A stretch of 50,518 nucleotides of DNA. It comes from Gimesia sp. Lineage in GTDB: Bacteria; Planctomycetota; Planctomycetia; Planctomycetales; Planctomycetaceae. Of the stretch, positions 18,480 through 28,185 are shown piece after piece; position 1 is the first letter of the stretch; each line of letters starts with the position of its first letter. Under the pieces are notes generated by a model. The model was given only the letters and a program-made list of their open reading frames with translations, was not told where the DNA came from and ran no database searches. The position numbers were made by a program, and so were the translations under genes. The stretch lies in assembly GCF_040219335.1 (NCBI RefSeq), contig NZ_JAVJSQ010000030.1, positions 1-50,518 of the forward strand. The letters are read 5' to 3'.

Positions 18480-21400
18480 ATGCATACTTTCGTCCGCGTT
18501 CTTTTTACCTGCATCGTTTTCTCTACCAGCACCAGCCACGCTCAGGAATTTCAGCAGCTCTTTAACGGTAAAGATCTGACCGGCTGGGAAGGTCGAGAAG
18601 GATTCTGGACCGTAGAAGACGGAGCCATCGTGGGTGAGACCACGCCAGAGCATCCCGCGAAACCCAACACCTTCCTCGTCTGGCAGGGGGGAGATGTGGG
18701 TGACTTTGAATTCAAAGCCCAGGTCCGCTTCAAAGGCAATAACTCAGGTGTGCAATATCGCAGCGAACTGGTCGATCCGCAGAACTTCGCACTTAAAGGT
18801 TACCAGGCCGACCTGCATCCGAAACCCGAATATTTCGGAATGCTCTACGGCGAAAAAACCGGACGGGGAATCATCGCCCAGCGTTTCCAGCGTGTCGAAA
18901 TTGGAGTGGATGGTAAGCCTGAAGTCGTCGCAGAGATCGGCGATAAAAATCAGAAACTGAATGACTGGGAATGGAACGAACTGCGGATCGTCGCGGTAGG
19001 CAACCGGTTGGTCCACCAGGTGAATGGAGTCAACACCGTCGATATCACTGACAACCATCCCCAGGCGTTTGCGAAAGGAGTGCTCGGTCTGCAGCTTCAC
19101 GCAGGACCACCAATGCGCGTCGAATTCAAAGACGTGCAATACCGACCGTTAGCAGGCAAAGAAGCCCAGGCCGTACTCAAAGCAGCTGTCGAAAATACGA
19201 AGAAAGCACCCGCTACCAAAACATCGTCCACAAAAAATAAAAAGGACAAGTTTGGCTGGGTCTCCGCCAAACCGGTTCCAGGCTGGATCTGGAAAACAGA
19301 CAACCCGACGGACAACGCCCCGATCTACCTGCGGAAGCAGTTCGAAGTCTCAGAGAAGATCAAAGCGGCCCGTCTCTATTTCACCTGTGACAATCGAGCC
19401 ACCGTCTGGATCAACGGCAAAGACGCAGGTACTGCAACCGACTGGAAAAATCCCGTCATGCTGAGCGATGCACGCAAACTGGTGCAGACGGGCTTCAATC
19501 AGATCGCAGTGAAAGCGAATAACAATGGCGGTGTCGCAGCCTTCATCCTGAAGCTGGAAATTGAAACTGCCGATGGTAAAAAGCAGCACATCAGCTCCAC
19601 CCCTGACTGGAAACTGTCGGACCAGGAGTCTCCCGAGTGGAAGCAGGTCCGCTTCGACGATTCCTCCTGGAAGCTGAAACTGAAATCAATGGGCGCCTTT
19701 GGCAGTGGTCCCTGGGGTAAACCCGGGATCACAACCCGTAGTGGTGTCGACATGGAAGAACTGGCCCAAAACATCACCATCGCAAAGGACTTCAAAGTCG
19801 AACTGCTCTATGAAGTCCCCGCCAATGAACAGGGGAGTTGGGTTTCACTCACCACCGACGGCAAAGGACGACTGCTGGCCAGCGATCAGGGAGACAAAGG
19901 CCTCTATCGCATCACAGTCACCGAAAAAGGGGATGCCCCCCAGGTTGATGTCGAAAAAATACAGATCGACCTTTCCGGTGCCCAGGGCATGGTCTGGCAC
20001 AAGGACGCACTTTACTTTCACAAGAATGGCGGCAACCTCTTCAAAGTCACAGATACAAACGGAGACGACCAGCTCGATACCGCCGAAGTTCTTCCCAGCG
20101 AACGCAGCGGTGGCGAACACGGTAACCATGCGGTGATTGTCGCTGAGGATAATCAGCACCTGTATGTCATCGGCGGTAATCACGCCGCTCTCCCTCCTCA
20201 GGACAGCATTGTTCGTTCACACGTTCCCACTTGGGACGAAGACCTGCTGTTACCCCGTGAATGGGATGCCAACGGACATGCCCGCGGTCGCATGGCACCG
20301 GGTGGCTGGATTTCCCGGTTCTCACCGGAAACAAAACAGCACGAGATTATCTCTACCGGCTATCGAAACGAATACGACATCGCCCTCAACCGGGCCGGTG
20401 ACATCTTCACCTACGATGCAGACATGGAATGGGACCTCGGAACTCCCTGGTACCGCCCGACCCGCATCAACGTCGCCGTCAGCGGTTCCGACTATGGATG
20501 GCGAAGTGGTTCCGGCAAATGGCCTGAATACTACGAAGACAGTCTACCCGCGGTGGTGAATATCGGCCCCGGTTGTCCGACCGGCGTGATCAGTGGCCAG
20601 GGAGCCAAATTCCCGGCACGCTACCAGGATGCGATGTTCGCACTGGACTGGACGTTCGGCACGATCTACGCCATTCATCTCACTCCGGATGGCGCAGGCT
20701 ACAAGGGTGAGCAGGAAGCGTTCTGCTACGGTTCACCACTGCCGCTGACCGATGCGATCATTGGTAAAGACGGCGCGCTCTACTTCACCATCGGTGGACG
20801 GGGAACTAAGTCAGCTCTGTTCAGAATCACCTACACTGGAAGCGAATCAACCAAACCGGTTACAGCAGAACTGGCTGGCGCTGAGGCCCGAAAACTGCGT
20901 CGCAGCCTGGAAGCTTATCATGGCAAACAGGATCCGGCAGCCGTCGCAGCTGCCTGGCCACACCTCTCCAGTTCTGATCGCTGGTTGCGACACGCAGCTC
21001 GTGTCGCCATCGAATCGCAGCCCGTTGAGCAGTGGGCTGCGAAAGTATTTAAGGAACCAAATCCCCAGGCACGGATTTCCGGGGCAGTCGCCCTGGCCCG
21101 CATGGGAAACAAATCTCACCGCGATGCCCAGATTGCTGCTCTGCTGGAACTGGATCCATCTCAGTTGAGCGAACCACAGTTCCTGGGACTGTTACGTGCT
21201 TACGCCCTGACGTTCATTCGCCTGGGCAAACCCACGGCAGAACAAAGAGCACAGGTTATTGCCGAACTCGACCCGTATCTGCCCAGCCAGAGCAAGAACA
21301 TCAACACCGAACTGGTGCGTGTGCTGGTTTACCTGGAATCACCAACCGTGATTGCCAAAGCCCTGGATCTGATTGAAAACCGGGGCGAACCTGAAGTCCC

Positions 21401-22235
21401 CGACTGGACTGAGCTGGCGGGACGAAATAAAAACTATGGCGGGCGTGTCCTCGACATGCTGGCCAAGCATCCGCCCACTCATGAAATCAATTATGCATTC
21501 ATGCTGCGAAACCTGCGTGACGGCTGGACCATGGATCAGCGTCGTGCCTACATCGAGTTCATCAACGCCTCGGCGAAATACCCGGGAGGCAACAGCTATG
21601 CCAAGTTCCTGGGTAACCTGCGTGACGAAGTACTCGGATATCTCTCCAATGCCGATCGAGCTACTCTGGCCGACATCAGTGGAGAGAATTTCAATCCCGT
21701 TCCTGATTTCAAAATCACTCCCCCTAAAGGGCCGGGACGAACCTGGACGATCGGCGATGCCAGCCGATACACTTCCGGCGGACACCTGCAGAAAGCCAGT
21801 TTCGAGAATGGCCGCAACCTGTTCCATGCCCTGCGTTGTGCTGCCTGCCACCGCTTTGACGGACTGGGGGGCGACGTCGGCCCCGACCTGACGACCGTGA
21901 AAAACAAGTTCGATGCCCGTTACATTCTCGAATCCATTGTCGAACCGAGTAAGGTCATTTCCGATCAATATCAATCCTCGATCGTGATCACCGATGAAGG
22001 GCGAACTTTCACAGGTCTCGTTTCGAAAGACGGCGACAAAGTGATTGTCTACACGGCCGACATCAAGGCAGAACCGATTGAGATCCCGGCAGAGAGCGTC
22101 GAAGAAATCCAGGCATCTCCGGTCTCTCAGATGCCTCAGGCGATGCTGAATACGCTCAGCCCCGAAGAAGTACGGGACCTGGTTGCCTACCTGCTGTCAG
22201 GCGGCGATCCCAAAGCTCGACTCTACGGGAAATAA
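18480..22235 (+). CDS. Secreted DUF1080 / dehydrogenase-like propeller / HEAT / PVC-type cytochrome fusion
   Basis: 1251 aa. The signal peptide ends at Ala21 (STSHA-QEF). Domains: DUF1080 (3-keto-disaccharide hydrolase-like, about 24-220; LFNGKDLTGWEGREGFWTVE); a basic linker; a galactose-binding-like sandwich (about 255-400); a PVC-type membrane-bound-dehydrogenase-like beta-propeller (about 410-790; WVSLTTDGKGRLLASDQGDK); HEAT-like helices (about 800-1050); and a PVC-type haem domain with CAACH at 1120-1124 and a C-terminal GLVSKDGDKVIVYT. It probably binds and oxidises or cleaves carbohydrate in the periplasm and passes electrons to its haem. Substrate is not readable. It is a single gene; a short weak hairpin with CGCTTTT follows its stop. 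Confidence 0.93.
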   Translation: MHTFVRVLFTCIVFSTSTSHAQEFQQLFNGKDLTGWEGREGFWTVEDGAIVGETTPEHPAKPNTFLVWQGGDVGDFEFKAQVRFKGNNSGVQYRSELVDPQNFALKGYQADLHPKPEYFGMLYGEKTGRGIIAQRFQRVEIGVDGKPEVVAEIGDKNQKLNDWEWNELRIVAVGNRLVHQVNGVNTVDITDNHPQAFAKGVLGLQLHAGPPMRVEFKDVQYRPLAGKEAQAVLKAAVENTKKAPATKTSSTKNKKDKFGWVSAKPVPGWIWKTDNPTDNAPIYLRKQFEVSEKIKAARLYFTCDNRATVWINGKDAGTATDWKNPVMLSDARKLVQTGFNQIAVKANNNGGVAAFILKLEIETADGKKQHISSTPDWKLSDQESPEWKQVRFDDSSWKLKLKSMGAFGSGPWGKPGITTRSGVDMEELAQNITIAKDFKVELLYEVPANEQGSWVSLTTDGKGRLLASDQGDKGLYRITVTEKGDAPQVDVEKIQIDLSGAQGMVWHKDALYFHKNGGNLFKVTDTNGDDQLDTAEVLPSERSGGEHGNHAVIVAEDNQHLYVIGGNHAALPPQDSIVRSHVPTWDEDLLLPREWDANGHARGRMAPGGWISRFSPETKQHEIISTGYRNEYDIALNRAGDIFTYDADMEWDLGTPWYRPTRINVAVSGSDYGWRSGSGKWPEYYEDSLPAVVNIGPGCPTGVISGQGAKFPARYQDAMFALDWTFGTIYAIHLTPDGAGYKGEQEAFCYGSPLPLTDAIIGKDGALYFTIGGRGTKSALFRITYTGSESTKPVTAELAGAEARKLRRSLEAYHGKQDPAAVAAAWPHLSSSDRWLRHAARVAIESQPVEQWAAKVFKEPNPQARISGAVALARMGNKSHRDAQIAALLELDPSQLSEPQFLGLLRAYALTFIRLGKPTAEQRAQVIAELDPYLPSQSKNINTELVRVLVYLESPTVIAKALDLIENRGEPEVPDWTELAGRNKNYGGRVLDMLAKHPPTHEINYAFMLRNLRDGWTMDQRRAYIEFINASAKYPGGNSYAKFLGNLRDEVLGYLSNADRATLADISGENFNPVPDFKITPPKGPGRTWTIGDASRYTSGGHLQKASFENGRNLFHALRCAACHRFDGLGGDVGPDLTTVKNKFDARYILESIVEPSKVISDQYQSSIVITDEGRTFTGLVSKDGDKVIVYTADIKAEPIEIPAESVEEIQASPVSQMPQAMLNTLSPEEVRDLVAYLLSGGDPKARLYGK

Positions 22236-22259
22236 AGCGCGTCGAAACGCTTTTCTCAT
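22236..22259 (+). terminator. Possible weak terminator after the DUF1080-cytochrome gene
   Basis: Right after the stop codon, AAAGCG and CGCTTT form a 6 bp stem with an 8-base loop, followed by TTTTCT-like bases. The stem is short, so strength is doubtful. Confidence 0.4.
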
Positions 22260-22294
22260 TGCAGCTGACACGGCGATTGTAAGGTCATCCGATC

Positions 22295-23992
22295 TTACAA
22301 TCGTCCGCTGCGGAAGACGCCGTAGATCAGCCAGATCCCCAACAAACTCGACATCATGAAAATCGGAATGCTGATATAAACCAGCCGTGTGTCCGATGAA
22401 AGTGTTATGGCTGAAGCGAGGATCAGCGACGACATCACCATTCCGATCGCCAGACGGTTCCCGGAGCGGTCCATTTCGGTCGTGAGATGATCAATGCCCT
22501 TGTGATCCAGGTGGATCTGCAGTTCGTCATCGGCCAGTTTCCCCAGGGTTCGTCCCACCTGTTCCGGCAGATCATGCATCACCTTGGAAAAGCTGCAGGC
22601 CTCAGACCAGATCCGGCTGGCAATCGCACGCGGATGATATCGCTCCGAGGAGAGCTTATAAATATATGGTTCCATTTCCTGAGCGATATTCAGATCGGGG
22701 GCAATTCGGGAAGCTACCCCTTCCAGGGTGATCATGGCCCGAATCAGCAGCATGATATCGACAGGACAGCGAATGCGGTGAATCGCCAGGATGTTGATAA
22801 AATCGGTCAGCATCTTGCCTACACTGATCTGATCCAGCGGGATTCCATAATAATTGCCTATGAAATCGCGGAGATCCGCCCGGAGCAACTGATGATCGAC
22901 GGCCCGTTTGGCTTTACCGATATTCAACACAACTTCGACGAGTTTGTTCGTATCCTGTTTGGCCACATTCAGTAACAGGTCGACCAGCAAGTCGCGGCGT
23001 TCCTCTTCCAGAACCCCAATCATGCCATAATCGATCAGGCAGAGCGAACCATCATGCAGGACCCGGAAATTCCCAGGATGCGGATCAGCATGAAACACGC
23101 CGAATTCGAAAACCATTTTCATAAAGATCCGTGCCCCGTTCGCGGCGACCTCATGCGCACTGATGGGCAGGTTTTGCAGTTCCTGTTCGTCATCAATCCG
23201 ATAGCCGTCGATGAATTCCATAGTGATGATGTCACCCTGGGTCATCTCGGAGTAGATTTTAGGAACATACAGCGTCGCATCATCCTGGAACAGGCGATAA
23301 AACTCATCGGTTGAGCGGGCCTCTCGGCTGAACTGCAGTTCGCGATGGATCGTACGTGAAAACTGATTAACCAGTCCCACCGGATCGAAGACTTCGGCAT
23401 CCGGAAAATGGCGTTCGACCATGGTCGCCAGTTCGTGCATCAGGCTCAGGTCCTGCTCGATCACCCGGTCGATATCGGGCCGCTTCACCTTGACTACCAG
23501 CGGCGTACCGTCGTGGTGACGGGCTTTATGCACCTGCCCCAGCGAACCGGCGGCCAGGGGAGCAGGATCAAACTCGGCATACAGCTTTTCGATGGGTTCT
23601 CCCAGTTCGCGTTCGATGATGGCGATCGCGATTTCACCGGGAAAGGAGGGAACCCGCTCCTGCAGTTTTTCCAATTCCGAGACGACATCGCGAGGCACCA
23701 GATCGGGACGCGTGCTGACCACCTGACCGAATTTGATAAACGTGACACCCAGACTTTCCAGGGCAAGACGAATTCGTTTTGCACGGGTGAGTTTGACTTC
23801 AGGCTCGGTGCGTTTCCAGAACAACAGCCTGCGGCCCCAACGGAGATAACGCCTCAGCCCCAACTGATCAACGAGATCATCAAAACCATAATTCATGAGA
23901 ACGGTAACGATCTCGCGACTTCTGCGTAAGTTTCTGATTAACCGTAGTGGGTTTGAATCCAAAGTTTTCTCCTGGCGGGCAAACGATCTCAC
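22295..23992 (-). CDS. AarF/UbiB (ABC1) kinase-like protein
   Basis: 565 aa. ABC1/UbiB proteins are atypical kinase-fold ATPases, in proteobacteria needed for ubiquinone synthesis; here a role in quinone or lipid handling at the membrane is inferred. The N-terminal KxGQ-type motif is FIKFGQVVSTRPDLVP (about 89-104). Next come the Ala-rich loop LAAGSLGQVHKA, the lysine VKVKRPDID, FHADPHPGNF as catalytic loop and LIDYGMIG as metal loop. The last about 50 residues are two membrane helices. The first start is GTG; a TTG at 23962 with CAGGAG upstream is an equally good start. A 10 bp inverted repeat (22274-22303) covers its stop codon. Divergent from the beta-propeller gene. Confidence 0.93.
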   Translation of the reverse strand: MRSFARQEKTLDSNPLRLIRNLRRSREIVTVLMNYGFDDLVDQLGLRRYLRWGRRLLFWKRTEPEVKLTRAKRIRLALESLGVTFIKFGQVVSTRPDLVPRDVVSELEKLQERVPSFPGEIAIAIIERELGEPIEKLYAEFDPAPLAAGSLGQVHKARHHDGTPLVVKVKRPDIDRVIEQDLSLMHELATMVERHFPDAEVFDPVGLVNQFSRTIHRELQFSREARSTDEFYRLFQDDATLYVPKIYSEMTQGDIITMEFIDGYRIDDEQELQNLPISAHEVAANGARIFMKMVFEFGVFHADPHPGNFRVLHDGSLCLIDYGMIGVLEEERRDLLVDLLLNVAKQDTNKLVEVVLNIGKAKRAVDHQLLRADLRDFIGNYYGIPLDQISVGKMLTDFINILAIHRIRCPVDIMLLIRAMITLEGVASRIAPDLNIAQEMEPYIYKLSSERYHPRAIASRIWSEACSFSKVMHDLPEQVGRTLGKLADDELQIHLDHKGIDHLTTEMDRSGNRLAIGMVMSSLILASAITLSSDTRLVYISIPIFMMSSLLGIWLIYGVFRSGRL

Positions 23993-24151
23993 GAAAACCC
24001 TTTCTCGAAAGCGCAGCCTGTTCGATGGTTGGTTTCAGCTTTTATCTTATCAGACTATAACAGACGTTCCTATGCAGCCAAGCCCCGTTCCTGCTAAAAT
24101 GAGATTCCGTGAAATCTGATCCCCGTTCATCTGTAAGGCGGAGCCCGACAC

Positions 24152-25420
24152 ATGAGAATTCCACAAGGCATCTTACTGCTGCTCATCCTCTTCACCAATC
24201 CCGTTTGTCAGGCGGGAGACTGGCCCCAGATTCTGGGTCCCTATCGAAATGCTCATGCTGCTGACGAAACCATCGCAGCGTCCTGGCCTGCGGGCGGACC
24301 GGAATTGAAATGGCAGCGTCCCGTCGGCAGCGGGTACGCAGGTGTCGCTGTCTTTCAGAATACACTGGTACTCTTTCATCGGGTTGGCGATCAGGAAATC
24401 GTCGAAGCACTCAATGCTGTTACGGGAGAACCGATCTGGAAACAGTCCGCCCCGGTCAGCTACCGGGGAACCTTCAACCCGAATGACGGTCCGATCGCGG
24501 TCCCTTTAATCCACAACAATTGGGTTTACACTTACGGCATCACGGGCCGCCTGCAATGCCTGGAGTTAAAGACCGGCAAGGTAGTCTGGTCGCGCGACAC
24601 TCATAAAGAATTCCAGGTCAGTGATGGTTACTTCGGAGTGGGCAGCACGCCCATCATTGTGGAAGAGAAACTGCTGGTCAACGTGGGTGGCAAACGTAAG
24701 AATGCCGGCGTGGTTGCGTTTTCCCTGGACAAGGGTTTTACCTTGTGGCAGGCACTGCAGGACGATGCCAGCTACTCGTCGCCAACCTCTGCCTTTCGAC
24801 ATGGTCGCTTCTATGCAATCTTCATCACCCGGCTGCACCTGACCGGCCTGGATCCGAAGAATGGCAACGTGCTGTTTCAGTTCCCCTTTGGTAAGCGGGG
24901 CCCAACGGTGAACGGTGCCGACCCTGTAGTGATCGGCAACAACATCTTTGCGACAGCCAGCTACGGCGTGGGCGGTTTCTGGGGCCAGATTGAACAGATC
25001 GGCACGCGGGAAATCTGGCGCGGCGAAAAGCCGATGTCCAGTCAGTACACGACGCCGATTGAATATGATGGTAAGCTGATCGGCATAGATGGTCGTCAGG
25101 ATATCGGCACAGCCCGCCTGATTTGCTTTGATCCCCAGACACGCAAAGTCGAATGGGCCGAGAACGATTTTGGATACGCGACCTTACTTGAAGCCGACAA
25201 CAAACTGATTATCATGAAAACGGATGGCACTCTGGTACTGGCCGAAGCCTCCCTGGATGCCTATAAAGAACTGGCCAGTGAGCAGATCTTCCACTCCACG
25301 ACACGGGCTCTGCCTGCCCTGTCAAATGGTCTGCTCTACGTCAGAGATTCAAAAACATTGAAATGTCTCAAGCTGGGGTCAGATGCCCCGGTCACTCCTG
25401 AAAAAATGACTACGAACTAG
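24152..25420 (+). CDS. Secreted PQQ-like beta-propeller protein
   Basis: 422 aa. The signal peptide is cleaved near Ala21 (PVCQA-GDW). Tryptophan-docking-type repeats typical of PQQ-like/BamB-like propellers are visible: NAVTGEPIWKQSAPV, ELKTGKVVWSRDTHKEF, SLDKGFTLWQAL, DPKNGNVLFQFPFG. The opening GDWPQILGPYRNAHA is the standard start of a large planctomycete group annotated as PQQ-binding-like repeat proteins. No PQQ-binding or haem motif is visible, so a catalytic role is unproven; binding or scaffolding in the periplasm is as likely. GGAG precedes the ATG. hemL starts 15 bp after its stop, so the two are probably co-transcribed. Confidence 0.9.
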   Translation: MRIPQGILLLLILFTNPVCQAGDWPQILGPYRNAHAADETIAASWPAGGPELKWQRPVGSGYAGVAVFQNTLVLFHRVGDQEIVEALNAVTGEPIWKQSAPVSYRGTFNPNDGPIAVPLIHNNWVYTYGITGRLQCLELKTGKVVWSRDTHKEFQVSDGYFGVGSTPIIVEEKLLVNVGGKRKNAGVVAFSLDKGFTLWQALQDDASYSSPTSAFRHGRFYAIFITRLHLTGLDPKNGNVLFQFPFGKRGPTVNGADPVVIGNNIFATASYGVGGFWGQIEQIGTREIWRGEKPMSSQYTTPIEYDGKLIGIDGRQDIGTARLICFDPQTRKVEWAENDFGYATLLEADNKLIIMKTDGTLVLAEASLDAYKELASEQIFHSTTRALPALSNGLLYVRDSKTLKCLKLGSDAPVTPEKMTTN

Positions 25421-25435
25421 AGGAACTCCCGATCC

Positions 25436-26731
25436 ATGACATCCCGCTCCCGTACGCGAAGTGAAGCAGAATTTGAACGCGCCCTGAAGGTCATTCCGGG
25501 AGGAGTGAACAGCCCGGCGCGGGCATTTGGCGCCGTGGGCGGACACCCGGTCGTCATCGATCGCGGCGAGGGACAGTACCTGTATGACATCGACGGCAAC
25601 CGCTACATTGATTTCGTCGGTTCCTGGGGCCCCCACATTCTGGGACACCTGCATCCCCAGGTCATGTCTGGAATCGAAGAGGCACTCAAAAAAGGGACCA
25701 GCTTTGGAGCACCTACGGTTCTGGAAAGCGAACTGGCGGAACTGGTCGCGGAACTGGTTCCCTCCGTCGAGAAAGTCCGGATGGTGAATTCAGGAACTGA
25801 AGCCGCCATGAGTGCGATTCGACTGGCACGCGGCTACACCGGTCGGGATAAGATCATCAAGTTTGCCGGCTGTTATCACGGGCACGTCGACAGCCTGCTC
25901 GTCCAGGCAGGCAGTGGTGCGTTGACACTCGGCGCCCCATCCAGTCCCGGCGTTCCCCAGGGTTGCACAGCCGACACCCTGGTCCTGGAGTACAACGACA
26001 TAGAGCAACTCAAGGAATCATTCTCCCAGGCAGGTGACCAGATCGCAGGTGTGATCCTCGAACCGGTTGTAGGCAACATGGGGGTCGTCTTGCCGGAACC
26101 AGGATTCCTCGAAACGGTCAGGGAACTTTGTACCCAGCACCAGTCGGTCTTCATCATGGATGAAGTCATGACCGGATTTCGTGTCGCCCTCGGTGGAGCC
26201 CAACAGCGGTTCGGAGTGACACCCGATATCTGTATGCTGGGTAAAGTCATCGGCGGCGGCATGCCTGTCGGCGCTTATGGTGGAAAAGCGGAAATCATGG
26301 ATGCGATCTCTCCGGTTGGCTCGGTCTACCAGGCCGGAACCTTGTCAGGAAACCCGATCGCGATGGCATCCGGTATCGCAACACTCGAGTGTCTGCGGGA
26401 AACCAATCCCTACCCGGAACTGGAAACAAAGACGCAGCGACTGACAAAGGGACTCTCCGCGGCGGCCTCCAAAGCGGGGCTACCACATACGCTTGCAGAA
26501 TGCGGCTCGATGTTCACGCTGTTCTTCAATCCCGAAAAAGTGACCAGCTTTGCGGTCTCTTCCCAGAATGATACCGAGCGATTTGCCCGCTATTTCCAGG
26601 GTATGCTTGACCGGGGTATCTATCTCCCCTGCAGCCAGTTTGAAGCCAACTTCGCTTCTACCTGTATGACAGATGAAGATATCGACCAGACGATTCAGGC
26701 AGTTGAAGAAGTGCTGCAGAGTATCGGCTGA
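25436..26731 (+). CDS. hemL: Glutamate-1-semialdehyde 2,1-aminomutase
   Basis: 431 aa. A cytoplasmic PLP enzyme that converts glutamate-1-semialdehyde to 5-aminolevulinate, the C5-route entry to haem. Class III aminotransferase features are complete: PGGVNSPARAF near the start, VNSGTEAAMSAIRLARGYTG for cofactor phosphate, FAGCYHGH, MDEVMTGFRV with Asp242 for the pyridine nitrogen, and MLGKVIGGGMPVGAYGG with Lys270 as the PLP lysine. AGGAAC precedes the ATG. It follows the beta-propeller gene by 15 bp, a functional mismatch that probably reflects shared transcription only. hemA and other haem genes are not nearby. The many c-type haem proteins in the window would need this pathway. Confidence 0.97.
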   Translation: MTSRSRTRSEAEFERALKVIPGGVNSPARAFGAVGGHPVVIDRGEGQYLYDIDGNRYIDFVGSWGPHILGHLHPQVMSGIEEALKKGTSFGAPTVLESELAELVAELVPSVEKVRMVNSGTEAAMSAIRLARGYTGRDKIIKFAGCYHGHVDSLLVQAGSGALTLGAPSSPGVPQGCTADTLVLEYNDIEQLKESFSQAGDQIAGVILEPVVGNMGVVLPEPGFLETVRELCTQHQSVFIMDEVMTGFRVALGGAQQRFGVTPDICMLGKVIGGGMPVGAYGGKAEIMDAISPVGSVYQAGTLSGNPIAMASGIATLECLRETNPYPELETKTQRLTKGLSAAASKAGLPHTLAECGSMFTLFFNPEKVTSFAVSSQNDTERFARYFQGMLDRGIYLPCSQFEANFASTCMTDEDIDQTIQAVEEVLQSIG

Positions 26732-26756
26732 TCGATCTCATCTGAACGACAATTGA

Positions 26757-27815
26757 CTACGGAGTGAAATCCGTCTGTTCATTGATCTCCAGACAGAATG
26801 CAGCCAGAAGATTCGCCGCGTGCTCCAGGTCTTCCAGCGAGACGACCTCGACTGGGCTGTGCATATACCGGTTGGGGATGGCGACAATTCCGGTCGCCAT
26901 GCCTCCCTGGTTCAACTGCATCGCATTGGCATCGTTACCCGCGGGACGCGAAATCGAGTTAATCTGACAGGAGATGTCGTTTTTCCCCGCCAGGTCGGTG
27001 AGCGTTGAGAAAACGACCGGGTTCACATTCGGACCGCGATAGACAACCGGACCATCGCCGACATTGATCTCGCCATTTTCCTTTTTACTGACCGCGGGAC
27101 AGTCGGTGGCATGGGTCACATCGACGGCAATCCCGACTTCAGGCTGAATCGAGTAAGCACTGGTTTGTGCACCACGCAGGCCGATCTCTTCCTGAACTGT
27201 CGAAACCGAGAAGACGCCGAACTCGGGTGACTTTTCACTCGCCTGGCGCAGGGCCTCCATCACAACCCAGACCCCGACGCGGTTATCCATCCCGGGTGCG
27301 GAAGCCAGCTGATTCAGCATCGGTCGGAAACCGAGCTCGAATGTGATGGGATCCCCGATCGCGACTTTCTCACGGGCTTCCGCTCCATCTTTTGCTCCGA
27401 TGTCGATCCAGAGGTCTTTGATCTCGGGCACGGTTTTGCGTTCTTCCGGGGTCAGCAGGTGAATGGCTTTACGAGCGATCACGCCGTGGATCGGCCCCGA
27501 ATCGGTGTGGACCTGCATGTTCTGGCCGAGCAGCATCTGGATGTCCCAACCGCCGATCAGGTTTGCCCACAGGTAGCCGTCATCATCGATATGCTGTACC
27601 AGTAGACCAATCTGGTCACAGTGGCCGGCGAACATCACCCGTCGTTTTGCTCCGGGATTGACGGCCGCGATCACATTGCCGTGCAGGTCGGTTTTCACTT
27701 CGTCAGCAAACTCTTTCACATACGCCCGCACGACCTCCTGAATGGGTCGCTCGTATCCCGAGGGAGCGGGTGAATGAAGTAGGTTTTTGAGGAATTCCAA
27801 GGATTTCGCTTCCAT
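26757..27815 (-). CDS. M42-family metallo-aminopeptidase
   Basis: 352 aa, usual for the glutamyl aminopeptidase/FrvX/TET group, which form large cytoplasmic shells that trim peptides. All expected residues are present: His65 and Asp67 (FAGHCDQIG), Asp177 bridging the two metals (APGMDNRVG), the Glu209-Glu210 pair (TVQEEIGLRG), Asp232 (AVDVTHATD) and His319 (NRYMHSP). Whether it prefers acidic residues or leucine cannot be told. The ATG follows AGGACAGAATC. It is convergent with hemL, 25 bp apart, and is a lone gene. Confidence 0.95.
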   Translation of the reverse strand: MEAKSLEFLKNLLHSPAPSGYERPIQEVVRAYVKEFADEVKTDLHGNVIAAVNPGAKRRVMFAGHCDQIGLLVQHIDDDGYLWANLIGGWDIQMLLGQNMQVHTDSGPIHGVIARKAIHLLTPEERKTVPEIKDLWIDIGAKDGAEAREKVAIGDPITFELGFRPMLNQLASAPGMDNRVGVWVVMEALRQASEKSPEFGVFSVSTVQEEIGLRGAQTSAYSIQPEVGIAVDVTHATDCPAVSKKENGEINVGDGPVVYRGPNVNPVVFSTLTDLAGKNDISCQINSISRPAGNDANAMQLNQGGMATGIVAIPNRYMHSPVEVVSLEDLEHAANLLAAFCLEINEQTDFTP

Positions 27816-28185
27816 GATTCTGTCCTGACAATGCTAAGAATTTGCTGTGGGCCCGAAAGCAGGTGAGGCCATTCCTCTCGAGCGTTTTCTAATTATGTGT
27901 TTAAGTGGATGAATTTTAGTGACTTATGAGTATTTTTCAATGTAGGTTTTCTTTGGACAGAAGAGCAGTGTTGTATTAAATCAACGTGCTGCCTGTGGAG
28001 GGGTTTCCTGCGAAAAAAAAGCAGAAAAGAACGCCACTTACAGAGAAACCTTAAGCTAAGATTTCAATGTGTTAAGCGATCCTCTCCCTTTTGCGACAAG
28101 GGGTGAAGATCCGTCTGGTAACCCTGAATTTGCGAAACAGTAGCGAGCTGTTTCGACTTCATGACTGAGAGTAATAGAGGAACAG
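27816..28185. other. Divergent intergenic region between M42 peptidase and HDOD genes
   Basis: This 370 bp spacer is AT-rich in its middle and carries the promoters of both flanking genes. I see no ORF with a family motif and no strong hairpin. An A-run lies near 28013-28020. Confidence 0.4.
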
